From Desulfurococcales archaeon (GTDB lineage: Archaea; Thermoproteota; Thermoprotei_A; Sulfolobales; Ignisphaeraceae): a stretch of 5,066 bases of DNA. A program made the position numbers and the translations under genes. The stretch spans positions 1-5,066 of the forward strand of contig JAMOOB010000505.1 in assembly GCA_027066265.1 (NCBI GenBank), given 5' to 3'. Shown piece by piece: positions 4,975 to 5,066 of the stretch; positions within the stretch are counted from its first letter, which is position 1; each line of letters opens with the position of its first letter. The notes under the pieces were generated by a model that was not told the origin of the DNA, did not search any database, and saw only the letters and a program-made list of their open reading frames with translations.

Positions 4975-5066
4975 CGGTTCTCACTCTCTGGATACCGACA
5001 ACTCTTCGATGTAGCAACTCTTCCTTCTCTTCGTCGCTGAGAGTCTCTAGGTATAGCTCTATGGCT
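4967..5066 (-). CDS. hicB: HicB antitoxin, C-terminal end only (5' part outside window)
   Basis: The minus frame enters from the right edge and gives 32 residues before TAA: AIELYLETLSDEEKEELL, then HRRVVGIQRVRTVA. This fits the end of short archaeal HicB proteins (UPF0150), where the 'EAIELYLExL' helix of the partial RNase H fold is followed by a last strand. In the family it binds and blocks HicA and represses its own operon. Its frame runs 8 bases into hicA (4967-4974). The N-terminal portion and promoter lie beyond 5066, so completeness cannot be judged. Confidence 0.85.
   Translation of the reverse strand, partial: AIELYLETLSDEEKEELLHRRVVGIQRVRTVA

Noticed and set aside
1..5066. CRISPR array, tRNA or insertion-sequence ends
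   Set aside because: No regularly spaced repeats, no cloverleaf-like stretch with a T-arm GTTCGA pattern, no paired terminal inverted repeats and no transposase motif were found by eye on either strand.

Overview
The window looks archaeal, most likely from a hyperthermophilic crenarchaeon (Thermoproteota). Three things point there. A PaREP1-family gene is present, a family first named in Pyrobaculum. The toxin-antitoxin families (HicBA, VapBC, PIN) are typical of such genomes. Several genes need GTG or TTG starts, with TATA-like boxes or GGTGG/GAGG-type ribosome sites rather than bacterial -35/-10 promoters. The genus cannot be fixed from the sequence alone.

Layout. Positions 1-2836 hold three consecutive minus-strand genes, read right to left: a 400-residue SMC/OLD-like P-loop ATPase (1634-2836), a 215-residue protein of unknown family (964-1611), and a putative zinc metalloprotease with an HELSH motif (1-858) that runs off the left edge. 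The first two are 22 nt apart and probably form an operon. The third follows after about 105 nt. In front of the ATPase lie a TATA-like element and a 12-bp perfect palindrome.

Positions 2837-3273 are a divergent intergenic region. It holds the ATPase promoter, a probable degenerate C-terminal piece of a PIN-domain protein on the minus strand (2899-3126), and the promoter and leader of a plus-strand PaREP1/HEPN-like gene (3274-3756).

Positions 3757-5066 are a minus-strand toxin-antitoxin and nuclease patch. From right to left it holds the C-terminal end of a HicB antitoxin, a complete HicA toxin overlapping it by 8 nt, a small single-HKD phospholipase-D-like nuclease, a VapB-like antitoxin starting just after the nuclease, and an eroded VapC toxin of which only short pieces remain. 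The VapB may have lost its first strand to a frameshift.

Reading. The right half is a typical accessory region with one apparently intact toxin-antitoxin pair and decayed remains of at least one, probably two, others. The left half is the more novel part: an ATPase, an orphan protein and a predicted metalloprotease in a row. The conserved linkage of these three, and any joint function, is inference. No tRNA, rRNA, CRISPR array or insertion sequence was seen.
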